This document shows, piece by piece, positions 63,236-64,000 of a stretch of 64,000 nt of DNA. Positions within the stretch are counted from its first letter, which is position 1. Each line of letters opens with the position of its first letter. The notes beneath the pieces are model-generated. The model had not been told where the DNA came from, ran no database searches, and worked only from the letters and a program-made list of their open reading frames with translations. Source of the DNA: Rhizobium sp. L1K21 (GTDB lineage: Bacteria > Pseudomonadota > Alphaproteobacteria > Rhizobiales > Rhizobiaceae); assembly GCF_024055895.1 (NCBI RefSeq), contig NZ_JAMXLE010000001.1, positions 2,286,698 through 2,350,697 of the forward strand, written 5' to 3'. The position numbers and the translations under genes were made by a program.

Positions 63236-64000
63236 ATGACCTCCACGGATACCATTCAAATCGAGGCAGGGCGCGGTCAATACCGCGCCCTTGCCGCACG
63301 TCGCATTGCCCTTGTCGTTTGCCTTGTGGCAGCGCTCTGTCTGACATTCGCACTCGATCTGGCGCTTGGTCCGGCGCGTTACTCTCTCGGCCAGGTGCTC
63401 TCGGCCATCTGGTCACCCTCTAGCGCCGATCTGCAGTTGCGCGTGGTGATCTGGGACATCCGCATGCCGATCGCCTTGATTGCGCTCACCGTCGGCGGTT
63501 CGCTTTCGCTGGCCGGTGCACAGATGCAGACCATTCTCGGCAATCCGCTTGCCAGCCCCTTCACGCTCGGCGTTTCCGCCGCTGCCGGCTTTGGCGCGGC
63601 CATGGGCCTGGTTGCCGGCATCGCCATTTTCCCGGCTGCCGTGGAATATATGATCCCGTTCAACGCCTTCATCATGGCCATGGGCGCATCGCTCTTGATT
63701 TATGGTGTTTCGACATTTCGCGGAGTGACGTCGGAAACCATCGTGCTGCTCGGCATTGCACTGGTGTTCACATTCAACGCGCTGCTTTCGCTGCTGCAAT
63801 ACCTTGCCTCCGAACAGGCGCTTGCGGCCGTGGTCTTCTGGACCATGGGTTCGCTCACCAAGGCCACATGGCCGAAGGTCTGGATTACGGCTGCGGTGCT
63901 CATCATCAGCATTCCGCTTTTTGCCCGTCAGGCCTGGGCGCTGACCGCATTGCGGCTTGGTGACGACAAGGCCGCGAGCTTCGGCGTCAACATCCGCAAG
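63236..64000 (+). CDS. FecCD-family iron-siderophore ABC transporter permease (partial)
   Basis: The frame runs off the right edge; 255 residues are visible. The permease motif MPIALIALTVGGSLSLAGAQMQTILGNPLASPFTLGVSAAAGFGAA is characteristic of BtuC/FecCD proteins, with several membrane helices before and after. It starts 3 nt after the binding-protein stop. The ATPase gene is expected just past the window. Confidence 0.9.
   Translation, partial: MTSTDTIQIEAGRGQYRALAARRIALVVCLVAALCLTFALDLALGPARYSLGQVLSAIWSPSSADLQLRVVIWDIRMPIALIALTVGGSLSLAGAQMQTILGNPLASPFTLGVSAAAGFGAAMGLVAGIAIFPAAVEYMIPFNAFIMAMGASLLIYGVSTFRGVTSETIVLLGIALVFTFNALLSLLQYLASEQALAAVVFWTMGSLTKATWPKVWITAAVLIISIPLFARQAWALTALRLGDDKAASFGVNIRK

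Overview
The window reads as chromosomal DNA of an alphaproteobacterium of the order Rhizobiales, most likely the Brucellaceae (Ochrobactrum/Brucella group). Pointers are a CcrM-type adenine methyltransferase, the betI-betC-betB-betA choline-O-sulfate/choline operon, an E. coli-type SerA, an APS-reductase sulfate pathway, HmrR/CueR-style copper promoters and a possible RirA iron box. This placement comes from protein resemblance; no database was searched.

Layout. 1-1343: truncated c-di-GMP phosphodiesterase (EAL, CBS pair, start of GGDEF). 1512-7716: glycine-betaine synthesis operon with a BetI operator-promoter, interrupted between betB and betA by an antisense RelE/Xre toxin-antitoxin pair. 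7810-7959: flagellin C-terminal relic. 8020-9323: small-protein/rpsU operon and cspA. 9615-10853: serA. 11150-11935: A/T-rich DUF3825 gene. 12147-15629: fused indolepyruvate ferredoxin oxidoreductase. 15799-18062: hemerythrin-like protein and ClC antiporter. 18191-21395: cysH-cysD-cysN. 21419-24341: copA and copZ, divergent, each with a 19-bp-spacer MerR-class promoter. 24550-25389: Abi/HEPN-like gene.

25431-38245 is a large catabolic region: SDR, aldehyde dehydrogenase, a complete peptide/nickel-class ABC importer and an M20 deacylase on one side of a PAS-LuxR regulator, and on the other a three-gene operon (diaminopropionate ammonia-lyase-like PLP enzyme, M24 hydrolase, Asp/Glu-racemase-family protein). 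It resembles ectoine-utilisation logic but lacks several of those genes, and is the best candidate here for an undescribed pathway. 38319-41098 is a glutaryl-CoA dehydrogenase/CoA-transferase operon. A tRNA-Pro(CGG) lies at 42193-42269.

42944-51188 holds housekeeping genes (smc, a DsbA-like lipoprotein with a tandemly duplicated 3' end, dciA-like, mutY, a HAD hydrolase) with an O-antigen-ligase-like gene between them. Then come a GT41 glycosyltransferase, a TetR-controlled pair of membrane proteins, ccrM, a polar amino-acid ABC importer with a class-IV aminotransferase homologue that seems to lack the PLP lysine and a GntR regulator, and finally a methyltransferase divergent from an iron/siderophore-class ABC importer that runs off the window end.

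Several palindromic intergenic repeats (5180-5290, 26231-26250, 27741-27853, 29503-29617, 31501-31526, 31713-31738) are scattered between operon genes. No rRNA, CRISPR array, complete insertion sequence or prophage was seen.
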